Positions 15,037-27,200 are shown, numbered from the stretch's first letter. The stretch: DNA of 38,397 bases from Longitalea luteola (GCF_017356035.1 NZ_JAFIQX010000020.1:1-38397), one strand, 5' to 3'. Translations and numbers: made by a program. The notes: generated by a model from the letters alone, not told the origin.

Positions 15037-18000
15037 TTAATTTAATTCTAATTTTTCAACTTTTCTTTTTCCATTTGAATCATAATTCCAAACCTCGCTA
15101 GTAGTTTTAATTTTATCTACTCCCTTGTATGACTTAGAATCTTCATCCCATATATATCCTGAATACCAAGTTGCTGTAACTATTCTCTTTGAAAGATATT
15201 TCTGAACTTGGCCATCCTTTACAACTGGGTTTCCATTATTATCTAATATTGGCGAAAACTCGAACTTTACGCTATTAACTTCTAAATACACATTATTTTC
15301 AAAGTCCTTCTTTACCTTCCCAATGTAGCTCTCTGGTTGTTCGCCTGCGCCAAATGCATTTATCCATGAATCTGGGTTAGTTAGATTAAACATCGAAACT
15401 GTTCCAATGACATTTAATGCTCCTCCTAACATGCCACCTACTTTTCCTCCTTTGGTCACGTCACCCTTGTTTTTCAAGTAAGCATGCAGCTCGCTAAATT
15501 TATCATAATGCATTCTTCTTGGAATTAATACTGCCATTTTTTCTCCATCGATATGATGACTATTTAAAGATTGTCCAATATAATCAGCAGCTGCCGGATT
15601 ATATTTAACCCATTGCTCATCCACAATTGGCATTACTTTTTGAACAAATATTGCGTTTTTAGCAGCCTCACTAAACATTTCAGGTTTTAATGCATATGCT
15701 TGCTTCGCATGCCAAAGTCCATTTCGGACATGACCTGCTGCATTAGTACTTGTACCGGGCGCATTGGTCATATCAATCTTGGGTTGTGTTCCCCAATATT
15801 GTTCATTAGCATCTGTTACTTCCTCCAAACCATCTATATCAATTTTCCAAACAGGTTTATTTCCAGCAAATGAATAAGGTGTATACCATGGATATCCTGT
15901 AGTAAGAGGATCAATTGAAAGGAATCTACCCACCCTCGGATCATAAATCCTCATCCCATAATCCTGCTGATTCCCTTCTCCCTTCACATCATTGTCATTT
16001 TCTTTTCCATTAAACCCAAACCTGTAACTACTAACGTTATACCTTCTTCCAGGCATCAACATTCCAAACGGGTAATAATCATTCTGTGAAAGAACTTCTG
16101 CAATGTAGTAATTTATTATGCCACTACTGTCATTCCCGATCTTTTTATCACTAACTGTTGCCAGTATATTTCCCAAATGATTGCCGAGCTCATAGCTACG
16201 GCTACCGACGAGTAAACTGTCATAAAGTGGACTTGTATTTTGCGCCACGGGTGGTAATGCCGGCACCACAGTATCCCACTGCCACATTCCAATCCTGCTG
16301 CTTCCATACAAGTGTTGTTCAACCCATTTTACCCCTGAACTTACAGATGAATTTTCATAAACGGCCAGCATATTTCCCTGCCCATCTCTTACATAAAATG
16401 TGTTGCTTACCGTATCATGATTATTCACTTGCTTTAAAGTACGGTTACCTCCTGCATCATATCCAAAGTTGATTACCTTGTTACTTGCACTCTTCGCAAT
16501 CCGGTTTATTTTACCGTAAACCGTCCAGCGTACCGTATCCAGGCCCTCCGCAACATCTTTTATAAGATTCCCGATCTTGTCATACTGATAATTATTTGAA
16601 GCCTGATTATCTATATCTACAGTGTAATTGCCTGCACTTATCTGGTCACTGATGTAATTCAGCTTATTATTTACAATCTTACCATTTATACCCCTGTTAT
16701 AATTGTAAGTTAAACTATCCATATCCAGGGGCAGGCCAGTAACATTTGCGCCCTTACGCAGGTATTTTAAAATATTTCCATTGGCGTCATAGGATATAGA
16801 CTCACTGTATGCACTTATAATATTACTGTTGCTCCAACTGCCGGAAGTTGAATGCTGTCGCATTTCAGCAAGCCGGTTCAATTGGTCGTAGCCATAAGAA
16901 TAACCGGTTGTTGCGCCACTATTTATTTTTGACAGGGCAAGGGTGGTAAAACTAATGTTGCCATTGAATAATTGATTACCCGTAGCAGCCAGGGAAGATG
17001 GCGCCGTATAACCATGTTGACCAAAAGCCCGAGAACTGCTGCCTCCAATTGGTTTATAATCGTTGTTATAGTAACCTAGTTGAAGGCCATATACATCTCT
17101 TGATACCCTGCTGAATATAGAACCTGTCTTCCCATCGCCTCCTAATTCTGTTGCTGCATTTATTTCATCTCCATTTATTCCTTTTATCCAGCCCTGCAGT
17201 GTATACGCATAATCAGTACCCTGCACCTTCAAATGCCCTAATTCAGATCGTGCCAGCGGCCCATGCAGATAATACACATAACTTCCATCTTCATTCCAAA
17301 TTAACCTATCGCGACTGGTCAAGGCTCTTACTAACCGGTTTTCAGCATCGTATTGATACTTGTAAAAAAACTGATCGCCTTTCCCTTGCTGATAACTTAC
17401 CACATTAACTTTACCACTTACAAGGTCATAATCATAATCAATCTTTTTCTTGCCATTAGTGGCATCCACAGCTACAAGCGCCTTCACATGTTGCACCAGG
17501 GTTTTTGCATTGCCTACAATATCATAACTATAAATGGTAGAATCTCCCTCAGTGTCGCTTGCATTTTCCAAATACACACTGGCTACTACCCTTTTTCTGG
17601 AAGTTGAGGAAGATTGTAAATCAAGGTTTACCGGATCATCATACAATGTTTTAGTCACCTGCCTGTTGGTACCCGAAGCCTGCCAGTTCTTCACCGCAGT
17701 AGTATCCAATAAATTGATAGTACGAATGTTCGATGTAGGTGAAGATTTCTCTCCTACTTCAACGATACGTCCCAGCACATCATAGCTTGTATAACTGAAA
17801 CGGTTTGCAGCTCCACTATAGGAAGCACTATCTTTTTGCTCTTTGTTTTGTGAAACGATCAACCGGCCCAGTCGGTCATAAAAGAATTGGCTTGTGTCGC
17901 CGTCGGGACTAAATTGCTGCAATACCTGGCCTAATGAATTATAGGTATAAACCGTCGGTAACCGGTGCTCCGGAAAAACCCCTTCAAATGGCAGCCAGGT

Positions 18001-21000
18001 AAATCCAGCCAATGTTCCGTCTTGCTGGGTTACCAGGTCGCGAACGAGGTTACCCTTAGCATTATTCATGGCGCTCCAAAATAACAACCCATTGTTATTG
18101 GCCGGCGTTTGGCAATAATTGTATGTATTCTGTCTAATTTCCGACGCCAATAATACCCGGTTATAGATCCTTAGGTTTTTAATCGTTCCCTGCAATTTTC
18201 CAGGAACGGTTAAATGAGGCGCATTGTGTGATCCGGCTACCAGCGATGCAGTGCCACCAAATCTGGACGCACTATCTAGATCATTCACCGTAAACTGCAA
18301 TGCCACCGGGTTACCATTCACCCATACCTGTACCGGAATATCCGGGTAGCCGGTTCGCTGTACAACTACATGCGTCCATTGATGCAATGGAATAATTGAT
18401 GGGGCATTAAGAACAGATACCGCCGTCGCTTTTCGTTGAATGGTATCAGCGCCAATGCCAAATACATTTACTACCAATTTATTGCTTTCAATTTTTGCAA
18501 CAAACCCTGCATGACGGTAAAAGAAGTTCACTCCGCCAGTAGTATCATAAGTGTATTCACTCAATTTGGAGATCAGCACCTGGTTGGCATGCGCATCCAG
18601 GTTCAACATCATTTCACCGGTGTATGACCTGGCTTCAAAACTGTCTGTTACCGCCCAGGTGATCTGCGCATTGTTATCGAGATGAATACTATCTGAATAC
18701 TGGTAACAGCCTTCGCTTTGTAAGCGGCGCCATTGTTTTACCAGGTCGAGACCACTGCTGTCGAGTAATGCGACACCTTCGGGCGGAATGGTTTTTACTA
18801 AATTGCCTGCCTGATCATAATAATAGAGCGTATAATGATATTCGAACAATTCCGCTGTCATCTTCAAAGCGGGCTGTACATTTAAACACCGGGTCAAATA
18901 GGCTTCCTGGAAATCTTGCCGTACCGAATCAATATAAACAACGTATGTATTATTGGCGTTTGTTAGCGCAGTGGCAAACAGATCTGCCATGCAACCGTCA
19001 TTGTTATTTTCAATGGTTGCCTCTTCAGTGGCTGGCTTATTACAGAGGCTTACCGAATATAATGGATTAGCAGTACAACTGTCTAAAAAGGATCTGTACT
19101 CATTAAACGTAAGGGAATAACCAAACCGGTGGTTAAAGAAATTGGCAAATATCTGCTCATAATCGTTCCGGGTTGAATCTATTGACGGGAATTTAGTGTT
19201 GAAGGCCGTAAGTGCTGCTGTTGCTGAATCGCATAACGCACATGGCGACGCATCGGGTTCAAATGCAAGCGGCAATACCAGATCATTTTTCAGAATGCCG
19301 CTACAATTGGAACAACTATTAAGCAGGCCATCCAATTCCGTTGAATCCAGGTGATAACCAGTCCCAAATTGCTTTTGTAGATAAGCGTGGAAAGAGCCGT
19401 TAAATCCGCTTGTTTGCCAGGCCTTTTTTTGAAGTGTTACTTTTTGGCATATTTCATAGTTACTCTGCACAATAACCCGCTGCCCATACACCGGCTGTTT
19501 ATCGTAGGGATAGGGATTTGACAACAGCTCTGCCGTGCACGAATCATTTACTGATCCAGTCCCCAAAATACCTAACATAGCCTCTTCAAAACTGTGGTAA
19601 GTAGCCGTTGTTGTATCTGGAATCGTAGATGACCCAAAAGGCCGCTCAGCACTACACCCTGCTGCGCAGATATCAATCAGTGCCTGTTTTAACTGAGCTA
19701 ATTTGCTTGTGTCGGTTGTACAGCGTGCCAACTGTTTAATCCAGATATCGGCCTGTGCTTCACAGGTTGACTGGCATTCAACGATCACCTGCTCTCCATA
19801 CTCAGTTGACTTTTGCTGAGGGTTGCTGCTCAACACATCATTGATAAAACTTTCTGAATTTACATATTCCGGGTACCGGCGATCTTTATTCTGGTATAAG
19901 GATGCATTAGGATTATCCGGGCAATACGAGGGGTAGCTTGTCACCGGTGGACAAACGCCGCTACAGGTTGAATCATAGGTGCATACCCATACATTGAAGT
20001 ACTGGCAACTGCTGTTAACCGTCTTTTGCAACAAATAGTTACTGTAGAACCGGCAGTTTCCATAGCCTGCAGGCGTTCCCGTTGGTTCACTATCAGGACT
20101 ACCGTATTCAATATACAGTGATATATTGCTTTTGTCGTATGGATCATAAATACCGCCTGCGCAATTGTAATTACAGGAGTTGCTGGAACTAAAGGGCACA
20201 TACGCCCCTGTATCAGGAACAATACCTAAAAATTCAACCGCATCCTTGCCTATATAACAATTTACACAATTGGAAAATATGGTATCGCTGCTGGTCCTGC
20301 GGGCTTCTTCATAATACTTCTGTTTTAAATTCAGGTATAATTGCTGATACAGGAACCATTCACGATTTCGACTGCGGCAGGCGCTATCGGGTTGACAGGC
20401 TTCCCAACCATTGTATTGATTGTTACAATACAATACGATATCGATGAACTGTAAAATATTCCTGTCGGGCTTAGAGGTACCAGCATAAGTACGAGAGAAT
20501 TTCAACAGGTCATCCCTCATTTTGTTACGCAGGGAATACCCATTACCTCCTGACAAAAAGAAAGGATCATGTTCCAGGATGGAATCGTATTTATTTGGAT
20601 TGAACCATCCAAATGCCATTGCCGTGTCGGCGTCCTGCCAATCCTCTATCTTACTGTCAAACTCATAACTTTCAGAATTGGCAATACACCATAAATAACG
20701 GCAGTACTCAGGATGTAACCTTACGAGCGAATCGGCCCAATTATCCTTCCAATAAGCAATGAACAGCGAGTCGCTTAGATCCTTTACATCAAGTTTTACC
20801 GAATCCTCACCATTAATATTGTGCAGTTGCACCGAGTCACGACTCCCAAAAGGATCGGTAAAGAAAGCGATCTGGTTTCTTTTAGCAAGTACGTTGATAG
20901 TTGGTTCGCTGAGCGAATTGTTACTGCTGTGATATAAAGCGTACTGCCCACCAGGAGATACATCCATTTTTAACAGCTCCAGCTTCTCATCGCATATACC

Positions 21001-23367
21001 GGTAGCACACTCGCCCTGGATGGACACGCAATGTGCATACAATGAATCGTATAACGACAATACAAACAACGAATCATTATGAGTAAAGGCCAGGGAATCG
21101 GTAGTATAAAAGACTTTGAACCGTTGGGTGAATTCCTCTTTGGTTCCCAGGGCATCAAGGCAAGTTTCACATTGGCTGTAGCATCCATAAAAATCAGTGT
21201 TCTTCAATTCTTCCAGTAAAAAGTAATTCAGCCTTTTGAGCTCTGAATTCTTTACCAGGTGCACACTGTCATAATAATCAAGCGCATCCCTGCTTACGAC
21301 CAGTTTATAATTAACGTAATATTCCCCAATAGCAGTGATGTCAGTATTAAAGGTTCCCACAATAGCACCGGGCTGGTTGGTGCAAGATGTGTCAAACACA
21401 AATCCGGCGCCACGCATGATGGAATCAACAATATTATTGCAATTGTCTTTTATCGTTATAACCAGGTCATAATAACAGTTATTACAGATCACACTGTCCT
21501 TATTCGGCCCATACAATTTTTCCATCCTTAGCGGATCAATCCGGTAATTAAATACATATGTACCTGTCACCGGCGCCAGAAATGTCGAAGTGGTCTGAAC
21601 AGAATGACCTGCGCCATTGCGCTCAAAATCTTCTGGCTGCATCATATCATTTGACATCTGTATACTTGCCCCTGCAGTTGAAGGCAATGCATGCAAGTTT
21701 GGCGAAGCGCCACCGGCGAGCGCTGTGGCAATTGTTTTACCACTGGCATTTACATAACTTACACTGATCTGGCAATTGGGGTCAACCACCATGTTCTTCA
21801 AATAATGGCTTGCATTTCCGACCTCAGTACCAAACAATCTGTCTAGTTCAGTTTGTGAAGGCTTACCATAAAAGTATTTGGTTGCATGGCCTGCGTTCAG
21901 TTGAAATGTCGGCCCTACTCCACCTTGCGATCTGATCCTGCCGGTATTGTCGGCCATATATTCTGTAGCAGCAAGCGGATACCCGTCTGCAGCCGGAATG
22001 TATTTGGCATAATAGTACCTGTTTAAAAATTGATTATTGGCTGAATAATAACGACCGGCACCGGATACGTTTGTCACAGAATCAACGGATGTTAAACAAT
22101 TCGACCCATACAACAGGTCAGTAAAACTGTATGGATCGCCCGAACTGTTTTTGTTAAATCCCCTGAAATAATGAATAGTGCTGTCATCAGCAGGCGCCGG
22201 CATAATACTAACTGCAGGCCGCCCTAGCGCATCGTAGATAGTTTCCTGAACAATGTTTTTATTATCCCAATTGTTTATGGTAACGGTTTGCCGGTTACGG
22301 AGGCTTGCGTCAAAATAAGAGATCACTTCCTTTTTCTTACCCTCCTCAGCAAAGCTCACCGTGTATTGCCAGTTAAGATTGCTTTCATGCGGATTGAAAA
22401 ACACCACACCTGAAGGACAGGCGGGAGCAGTACAGGAAGCAGCGGATTCTCTCGCCAGGTAGTTCCAATTCCCCTCCCACCGCACGCCATCAGGATAATG
22501 GAGCTGCACCCCGCGAATACGAAAAATAACAAATCCGCTGTCATATGGAATATTAAAAAGATAACCTGCAGCTGCTGTAGTTACCCTTGTATTATTATTC
22601 TTAAACCATTTATTCAATGAATCAGCCGGCACACTATAACCGCCACTAATTACATAAGTCCTTATTGAAGCAGCTACCTGGCTCATGCCATCGATGTGAG
22701 TATATTCCACATCGAACTGTTCCGCCCCCGGGTATGAAGATGGCGTCCATTGTAATTGCAACTGGTTTCCATTTAACACAGCATAACGGGTTACGTCAGT
22801 ACTGTTATCATTAAAAGTATATTGCCTGTCTACAATAATCTGGGCTTTTAGCCTAAAGATGGCCGGAATAGGACTTAGTTGTGGTGAGGTAAGGTTAAGT
22901 ATCCTTATTCTAAATTTATGCGCACCGGTAAACTTATACAACGCAATGCCTTTATATGGTTTTCCTGTAGTTGTATCGTATCTTACCTGTAATGAAATAT
23001 TTGAGTGAGTGACCGAGTCAGTTATAAGGCTGGTATCACTCTGATTACCGTAGATATAAATCTTGAAATTAATGGTACTTTCAAACGGCTGGTTATAAAA
23101 ATATATAGAGGTGTCAAAATTAATTTCAAAGGAAACAATATTATTTACAGCAATGTTCTGTTGAATCAAATCCCAGGATGCAGTATTATTAAATTTTTCA
23201 TCTGATACTGTAAATGCTTTTCCAACGGCTACCTGAACCCCTTTAAGCTCATTCATATAAGGCTCTTCAACAGCGAGCGCTTTCACGCTGCATATGAGGC
23301 TTGCTGCAATAAGCAACAAAGCTTTTATCGGAACAAAAAAAAATTCTTTTACAAAGCCAGATAACAT
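15037..23367 (-). CDS. Giant secreted Rhs-repeat polymorphic toxin (2776 aa)
   Basis: The product has a signal peptide (MLSGFVKEFFFVPIKALLLI, then AASLICSVKALA) and a large cysteine-rich N-terminal region (C-x2-C motifs such as CETC, CNNC, CSNC). A LamG/concanavalin-like domain lies at about 1570-1755, YD/Rhs repeats from about 1800 (YTYNSLGQVLQQFSPDG, FFYDRLGRLIVSQNKE), and the Rhs core at about 2475-2512 (GRFLSIDPLTTGYPWYTPYS, ending DIDGL). The last ~265 residues after the core are the variable toxin tip, with SHHIDGEKMAVLIPRRMH near residue 2601 (possible His-based nuclease) and a glycine-rich hydrophobic stretch GGKVGGMLGGALNVIGTVSM. Rhs proteins encapsulate and deliver such tips to rivals. 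The toxin type is not certain. Confidence 0.9.
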   Translation of the reverse strand: MLSGFVKEFFFVPIKALLLIAASLICSVKALAVEEPYMNELKGVQVAVGKAFTVSDEKFNNTASWDLIQQNIAVNNIVSFEINFDTSIYFYNQPFESTINFKIYIYGNQSDTSLITDSVTHSNISLQVRYDTTTGKPYKGIALYKFTGAHKFRIRILNLTSPQLSPIPAIFRLKAQIIVDRQYTFNDNSTDVTRYAVLNGNQLQLQWTPSSYPGAEQFDVEYTHIDGMSQVAASIRTYVISGGYSVPADSLNKWFKNNNTRVTTAAAGYLFNIPYDSGFVIFRIRGVQLHYPDGVRWEGNWNYLARESAASCTAPACPSGVVFFNPHESNLNWQYTVSFAEEGKKKEVISYFDASLRNRQTVTINNWDNKNIVQETIYDALGRPAVSIMPAPADDSTIHYFRGFNKNSSGDPYSFTDLLYGSNCLTSVDSVTNVSGAGRYYSANNQFLNRYYYAKYIPAADGYPLAATEYMADNTGRIRSQGGVGPTFQLNAGHATKYFYGKPSQTELDRLFGTEVGNASHYLKNMVVDPNCQISVSYVNASGKTIATALAGGASPNLHALPSTAGASIQMSNDMMQPEDFERNGAGHSVQTTSTFLAPVTGTYVFNYRIDPLRMEKLYGPNKDSVICNNCYYDLVITIKDNCNNIVDSIMRGAGFVFDTSCTNQPGAIVGTFNTDITAIGEYYVNYKLVVSRDALDYYDSVHLVKNSELKRLNYFLLEELKNTDFYGCYSQCETCLDALGTKEEFTQRFKVFYTTDSLAFTHNDSLFVLSLYDSLYAHCVSIQGECATGICDEKLELLKMDVSPGGQYALYHSSNNSLSEPTINVLAKRNQIAFFTDPFGSRDSVQLHNINGEDSVKLDVKDLSDSLFIAYWKDNWADSLVRLHPEYCRYLWCIANSESYEFDSKIEDWQDADTAMAFGWFNPNKYDSILEHDPFFLSGGNGYSLRNKMRDDLLKFSRTYAGTSKPDRNILQFIDIVLYCNNQYNGWEACQPDSACRSRNREWFLYQQLYLNLKQKYYEEARRTSSDTIFSNCVNCYIGKDAVEFLGIVPDTGAYVPFSSSNSCNYNCAGGIYDPYDKSNISLYIEYGSPDSEPTGTPAGYGNCRFYSNYLLQKTVNSSCQYFNVWVCTYDSTCSGVCPPVTSYPSYCPDNPNASLYQNKDRRYPEYVNSESFINDVLSSNPQQKSTEYGEQVIVECQSTCEAQADIWIKQLARCTTDTSKLAQLKQALIDICAAGCSAERPFGSSTIPDTTTATYHSFEEAMLGILGTGSVNDSCTAELLSNPYPYDKQPVYGQRVIVQSNYEICQKVTLQKKAWQTSGFNGSFHAYLQKQFGTGYHLDSTELDGLLNSCSNCSGILKNDLVLPLAFEPDASPCALCDSATAALTAFNTKFPSIDSTRNDYEQIFANFFNHRFGYSLTFNEYRSFLDSCTANPLYSVSLCNKPATEEATIENNNDGCMADLFATALTNANNTYVVYIDSVRQDFQEAYLTRCLNVQPALKMTAELFEYHYTLYYYDQAGNLVKTIPPEGVALLDSSGLDLVKQWRRLQSEGCYQYSDSIHLDNNAQITWAVTDSFEARSYTGEMMLNLDAHANQVLISKLSEYTYDTTGGVNFFYRHAGFVAKIESNKLVVNVFGIGADTIQRKATAVSVLNAPSIIPLHQWTHVVVQRTGYPDIPVQVWVNGNPVALQFTVNDLDSASRFGGTASLVAGSHNAPHLTVPGKLQGTIKNLRIYNRVLLASEIRQNTYNYCQTPANNNGLLFWSAMNNAKGNLVRDLVTQQDGTLAGFTWLPFEGVFPEHRLPTVYTYNSLGQVLQQFSPDGDTSQFFYDRLGRLIVSQNKEQKDSASYSGAANRFSYTSYDVLGRIVEVGEKSSPTSNIRTINLLDTTAVKNWQASGTNRQVTKTLYDDPVNLDLQSSSTSRKRVVASVYLENASDTEGDSTIYSYDIVGNAKTLVQHVKALVAVDATNGKKKIDYDYDLVSGKVNVVSYQQGKGDQFFYKYQYDAENRLVRALTSRDRLIWNEDGSYVYYLHGPLARSELGHLKVQGTDYAYTLQGWIKGINGDEINAATELGGDGKTGSIFSRVSRDVYGLQLGYYNNDYKPIGGSSSRAFGQHGYTAPSSLAATGNQLFNGNISFTTLALSKINSGATTGYSYGYDQLNRLAEMRQHSTSGSWSNSNIISAYSESISYDANGNILKYLRKGANVTGLPLDMDSLTYNYNRGINGKIVNNKLNYISDQISAGNYTVDIDNQASNNYQYDKIGNLIKDVAEGLDTVRWTVYGKINRIAKSASNKVINFGYDAGGNRTLKQVNNHDTVSNTFYVRDGQGNMLAVYENSSVSSGVKWVEQHLYGSSRIGMWQWDTVVPALPPVAQNTSPLYDSLLVGSRSYELGNHLGNILATVSDKKIGNDSSGIINYYIAEVLSQNDYYPFGMLMPGRRYNVSSYRFGFNGKENDNDVKGEGNQQDYGMRIYDPRVGRFLSIDPLTTGYPWYTPYSFAGNKPVWKIDIDGLEEVTDANEQYWGTQPKIDMTNAPGTSTNAAGHVRNGLWHAKQAYALKPEMFSEAAKNAIFVQKVMPIVDEQWVKYNPAAADYIGQSLNSHHIDGEKMAVLIPRRMHYDKFSELHAYLKNKGDVTKGGKVGGMLGGALNVIGTVSMFNLTNPDSWINAFGAGEQPESYIGKVKKDFENNVYLEVNSVKFEFSPILDNNGNPVVKDGQVQKYLSKRIVTATWYSGYIWDEDSKSYKGVDKIKTTSEVWNYDSNGKRKVEKLELN

Positions 23368-23370
23368 ATG

Positions 23371-24276
23371 TTATGGTTCAAGGGGATTTAATAACTCGTA
23401 ATCTTTATATGCCGGCGTAAGGGTTATACTATCCTGGTTCAATTGCATGAATCTTTTCTCAGGACTAAAATCTTTCGCCTGCAATGACAATGGTTCTACC
23501 TCTTTAAACAATATTTCCAAATAATAATAGTAAGTGTCGATCTCTGCTTCCTCATTCGCCGTATTTGCCAACTCCTTATCTTCCTTCTGGCTTTCATCTT
23601 CCAGCGGGTTTAACCTCGCCATTCCAATAAGCATCCGATGGACCCGGTAAGTTTGCGGTGAGTAATAAATCCGGTAACCCTGGATATCTGGGTCATTGAT
23701 ATTATCTATGGTCAATACTTTTTCATCACCTAATCGTGTTACCAGGGCATGAGCCTTTCCTTTTTCCATTACTTTTTTAAAAGCTCGCATATCAAACACC
23801 TTATTGCCTTTTGGCACAACGGCATTCCTGGCAATACTTATCGTTTTCTTTTCATTGTCAACAGCCAGCAACAGATCTTTCTTTTTCACAACCTCCATCG
23901 TTGCCAGGTGATAATAATAATCCGTATTGAATATGGTATACTCAAAAGGGTGTTCTTCCATAACCTTTTCTTCATTGCCGTTATCATCTATCACTTTTAT
24001 GAAACCCTTATATTCAACACCCCCTTTTTGATAATAGGCATTCACCAGTTTAGCTACTTCTTTCCAAGGGTCATCATCAGTGGGTGTTCCTACCATTTCA
24101 ACACTATCTTCCTCCTGCGATAATGAATCAGCGGAAATGGTCGGCCTGTTCCTATCAATCCTGTTCTTTGCCTGATCTTGTGTAACTGCGATAGAGTAGA
24201 TCAGCATCAGCACGCTCACGCCTGCTATCCAGCTACCCAATTTCAAGATCCTGTTTCCTTTTTGCATGAAATACAT
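23371..24276 (-). CDS. Membrane-anchored or secreted protein between the two Rhs genes
   Basis: About 301 residues from the ATG at 24276 (MYFMQKGNRILKLGSWIAGV); an ATG at 24267 and a TTG at 24285 are alternatives. One hydrophobic segment (GSWIAGVSVLMLIYSIAVTQ) acts as a signal peptide or membrane anchor. The exported part is acidic and mixed alpha/beta (EYTIFNTDYYYHLATMEVVK, DPDIQGYRIYYSPQTYRVHR). No named domain is recognised. It lies 3 bases upstream of the giant Rhs toxin and about 20 downstream of the other Rhs-like gene, so it is clearly co-transcribed with both. It may act as a chaperone or export adaptor for them, but that rests on position only. Confidence 0.7.
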   Translation of the reverse strand: MYFMQKGNRILKLGSWIAGVSVLMLIYSIAVTQDQAKNRIDRNRPTISADSLSQEEDSVEMVGTPTDDDPWKEVAKLVNAYYQKGGVEYKGFIKVIDDNGNEEKVMEEHPFEYTIFNTDYYYHLATMEVVKKKDLLLAVDNEKKTISIARNAVVPKGNKVFDMRAFKKVMEKGKAHALVTRLGDEKVLTIDNINDPDIQGYRIYYSPQTYRVHRMLIGMARLNPLEDESQKEDKELANTANEEAEIDTYYYYLEILFKEVEPLSLQAKDFSPEKRFMQLNQDSITLTPAYKDYELLNPLEP

Positions 24277-24294
24277 TTTGAACAATTTTCAATA

Positions 24295-27200
24295 TCATGA
24301 TCTCTTCCTGAATGAAGACCTGGTTTCTTTAATGGTCATTATTCCACGCTCTGTTTCTTTTTTAACTCTCACCAGAACTCCTTCATCATCGTATTCGTAA
24401 TAGGTGGCAAAGTTGTTCTCATCCAGTTCAGCCCATACCCTTTGGCTCGAAGGATCATAGGCAAATGTTTTGAGCTGGGCATCAAAAGGATGAACCCGAA
24501 TGTCATCCAGGTAAATAGTACCACTACCCTGTAATTGCAATGAAAAAGCAGCAGATACACTTGGTAATACAAAAGGCACTTCGACCCGCTTCCAGCCTTC
24601 TACAATGGGCCATTTAACAGAACTATTTACCAGATTAGTTCCATTTACAATTGCCTGAACACTTGTAGTGGCATCTCTCGAGCTTCCATCTTTAACCCAG
24701 AAACTTAATACATATCGCTTGCCTGGCACCGGGGAGAAACCTTTTGCCAGTTCGTTAGATTGTAAACTATAGCGGCCATTATCGAAACTGAATAAAGGTG
24801 ATCCGGCTTCTACAAAGACAGTCTTGTTGACAGTTACAGCGGTTGTAAGTTTTAAACTGTACTTACCACTATGAGCCTGCTCACCAGAAAGGGCGATACT
24901 GCTGCCATTTATATACTTTTTGAAATTGAAATGCCCCGTATTGCAGGTATCAACCTGACCACAGTCAAGCGTAAAGCCATAATCTTCAAACCCATCATAG
25001 GCAACTTCACGATACTGTGCATTCGAAGCTACCGCTACGGGCAACGACTCCAGGTATCCAAACACAGCTGCGCTATAGCGGTTCAAAGCATCCCTGTTTT
25101 CAATTTCCAATCCTTTTGAATTAATATAGGTGATTTCATTGGCTGCTATCCAATGCTGGTCAAGCGTGGGATTGTTTTGCCAGGCCAAGGTGGTATAGTT
25201 GTATTGCCAGAAAGGATTAAAAACACTATAAGCACCCGACTTTCTAATATTTGTGCTTCCCAAAAGCGCGGTATTGCCAACTAGGTTTTCGCGGCTGACT
25301 TGATATGCAAATTGGGATTTGGGACGCCAGTTCCCAAGTATACCAGTATAAAACGGATTAACAATGGTATTGGTCCCATAGCTAACCTGGCACACTGTGG
25401 TATCTCGGCAAATAAATACTCCACCCGTTGAATCAAGCGTATAGCCCGAGGGACAATTGTAACTGGTATATTGGCCATGATTAAACGCTCTATTTATGAA
25501 ATCCTTTGAACTAAATACAATATTGAGATCATTATAACTCGTGGCATTGCTAATTTCATGATCGGTATTATTGTAAATTTCAGCTCCAAATGAAACATCA
25601 GATGTCGAGTCTATATTCCAACCCCTTAACTGAATTGTTCTTTGTCCGGAATCCAAGGATACCGGGAAAATATGCCACATCCTGAAGGTAGGGTCCGTAT
25701 TGAACCAGACCCCACCTTGAGCTCTTATAGCCGTTCTACTTTGCCTTACTATTGTAGTACCATCTACTACAATTTCAGCCTGGTTATCGCCACCTATTCC
25801 AATGTAATATGTTTTAGTGACCGGTACATTTATTCGGGTGGTGAAACCCACCCATGTGGTACCAGGACCAGTAGAGCCGCATTGCCAAATTCCACAGCGG
25901 TTTAAAGGGCCAAGCGCTCCTCCGTTAGGATTGATCCAAAAAAGATTGTTAGGGTCTATTTGAACTGGAGGGGTCGGAGGGGTAGTACTGTAAGTACCAT
26001 TTGTATTATATGCTGAATAAATGTATGTTCCATGTGAGCCATATGCCCCGTGCGCTCTTAAACAAATGGAATCAAAATCGCTGGCCGTTGGCGGTTCAGG
26101 ATAATGCTCATCAACACTATAACAATAAGTGCTGTCGCCCGAAAGCGCACATCCCTGTGGACAGGCAGGTTGGTTACAATTAGACATAATTGGTACACTC
26201 CATTCTTCACTGAACACAGCCGCTTTCGCATCGAGCACACTCGTTAATTGGGTAACCTGTAGCCGGTCGCCCACTATTGGATTATTCAACGAGGATATGC
26301 TGGCAATAGCGGCACTGGCCATATTCTTGCGGCCCGAACGAAGCACTTTCAAAGTCCGGTTGCTAATTTGCTGTAAATTACCGTCTTTGTCAATCAACCT
26401 GTTGCTGTACACACTACTTATAGGCGAGTTTACTACCCAATACTTAGTACTAGCATTAACATCTATCAATTCATCACCCGGCGCGAGTACCGCATTGTAT
26501 ACTGAGTTAGTTATTTCCCCATTACTATTAGTAGAAAAACCACTGAATATGGTGCCCAGGTTTCTATACGCCTGTCCCATTCCATTATATACCCAATGCG
26601 CAGGATATAACATGGAATAAACGGCGTCGTCAAATTCATTTTGGGTTTTTGTCAATAAAACATTCCCTGTTTCCGCATCCCACAATAAATTTTCAGCGGT
26701 CAATGAAGAACCATTTTCCATTTTACGGGTCTTGTACTGAATGGCAAAGCGTTGTACAATCTTTATTGTTGATGCTGCGCGGTAACATCTCCTATCATAG
26801 TTCACGCCGATACCTGGAAAGAAAAAAGGCAAGGGAAATATAATTATAGAGCCCGAACCACCGCTTACCTTGGCACTGATACCCAGATTATCAGTGGTTT
26901 GCTGGCGCATATCAGTGAACATTTCGACATCCATGCCTATGGTTCCATCAGAAACGATCCCATTGCTGGCGATCACTTTTACATTGTTTCGCAGGGTCTT
27001 CTTTTCAGTCAGTTCATTTTCTGATTGGTAGAAATATTCAATACTGGATATGTTTTCTCCTGATTTATTAAATACCTTCATTGCTTTTTGCTTCCCATGC
27101 ATATCATTTAATTCAATGGAATACCCTTGGGAAAGCCCTATATTTTCAACCTCCTTATTACTTAAAAGCTTGAACAATTTGCCTGTACCTGGCTTGCGTT

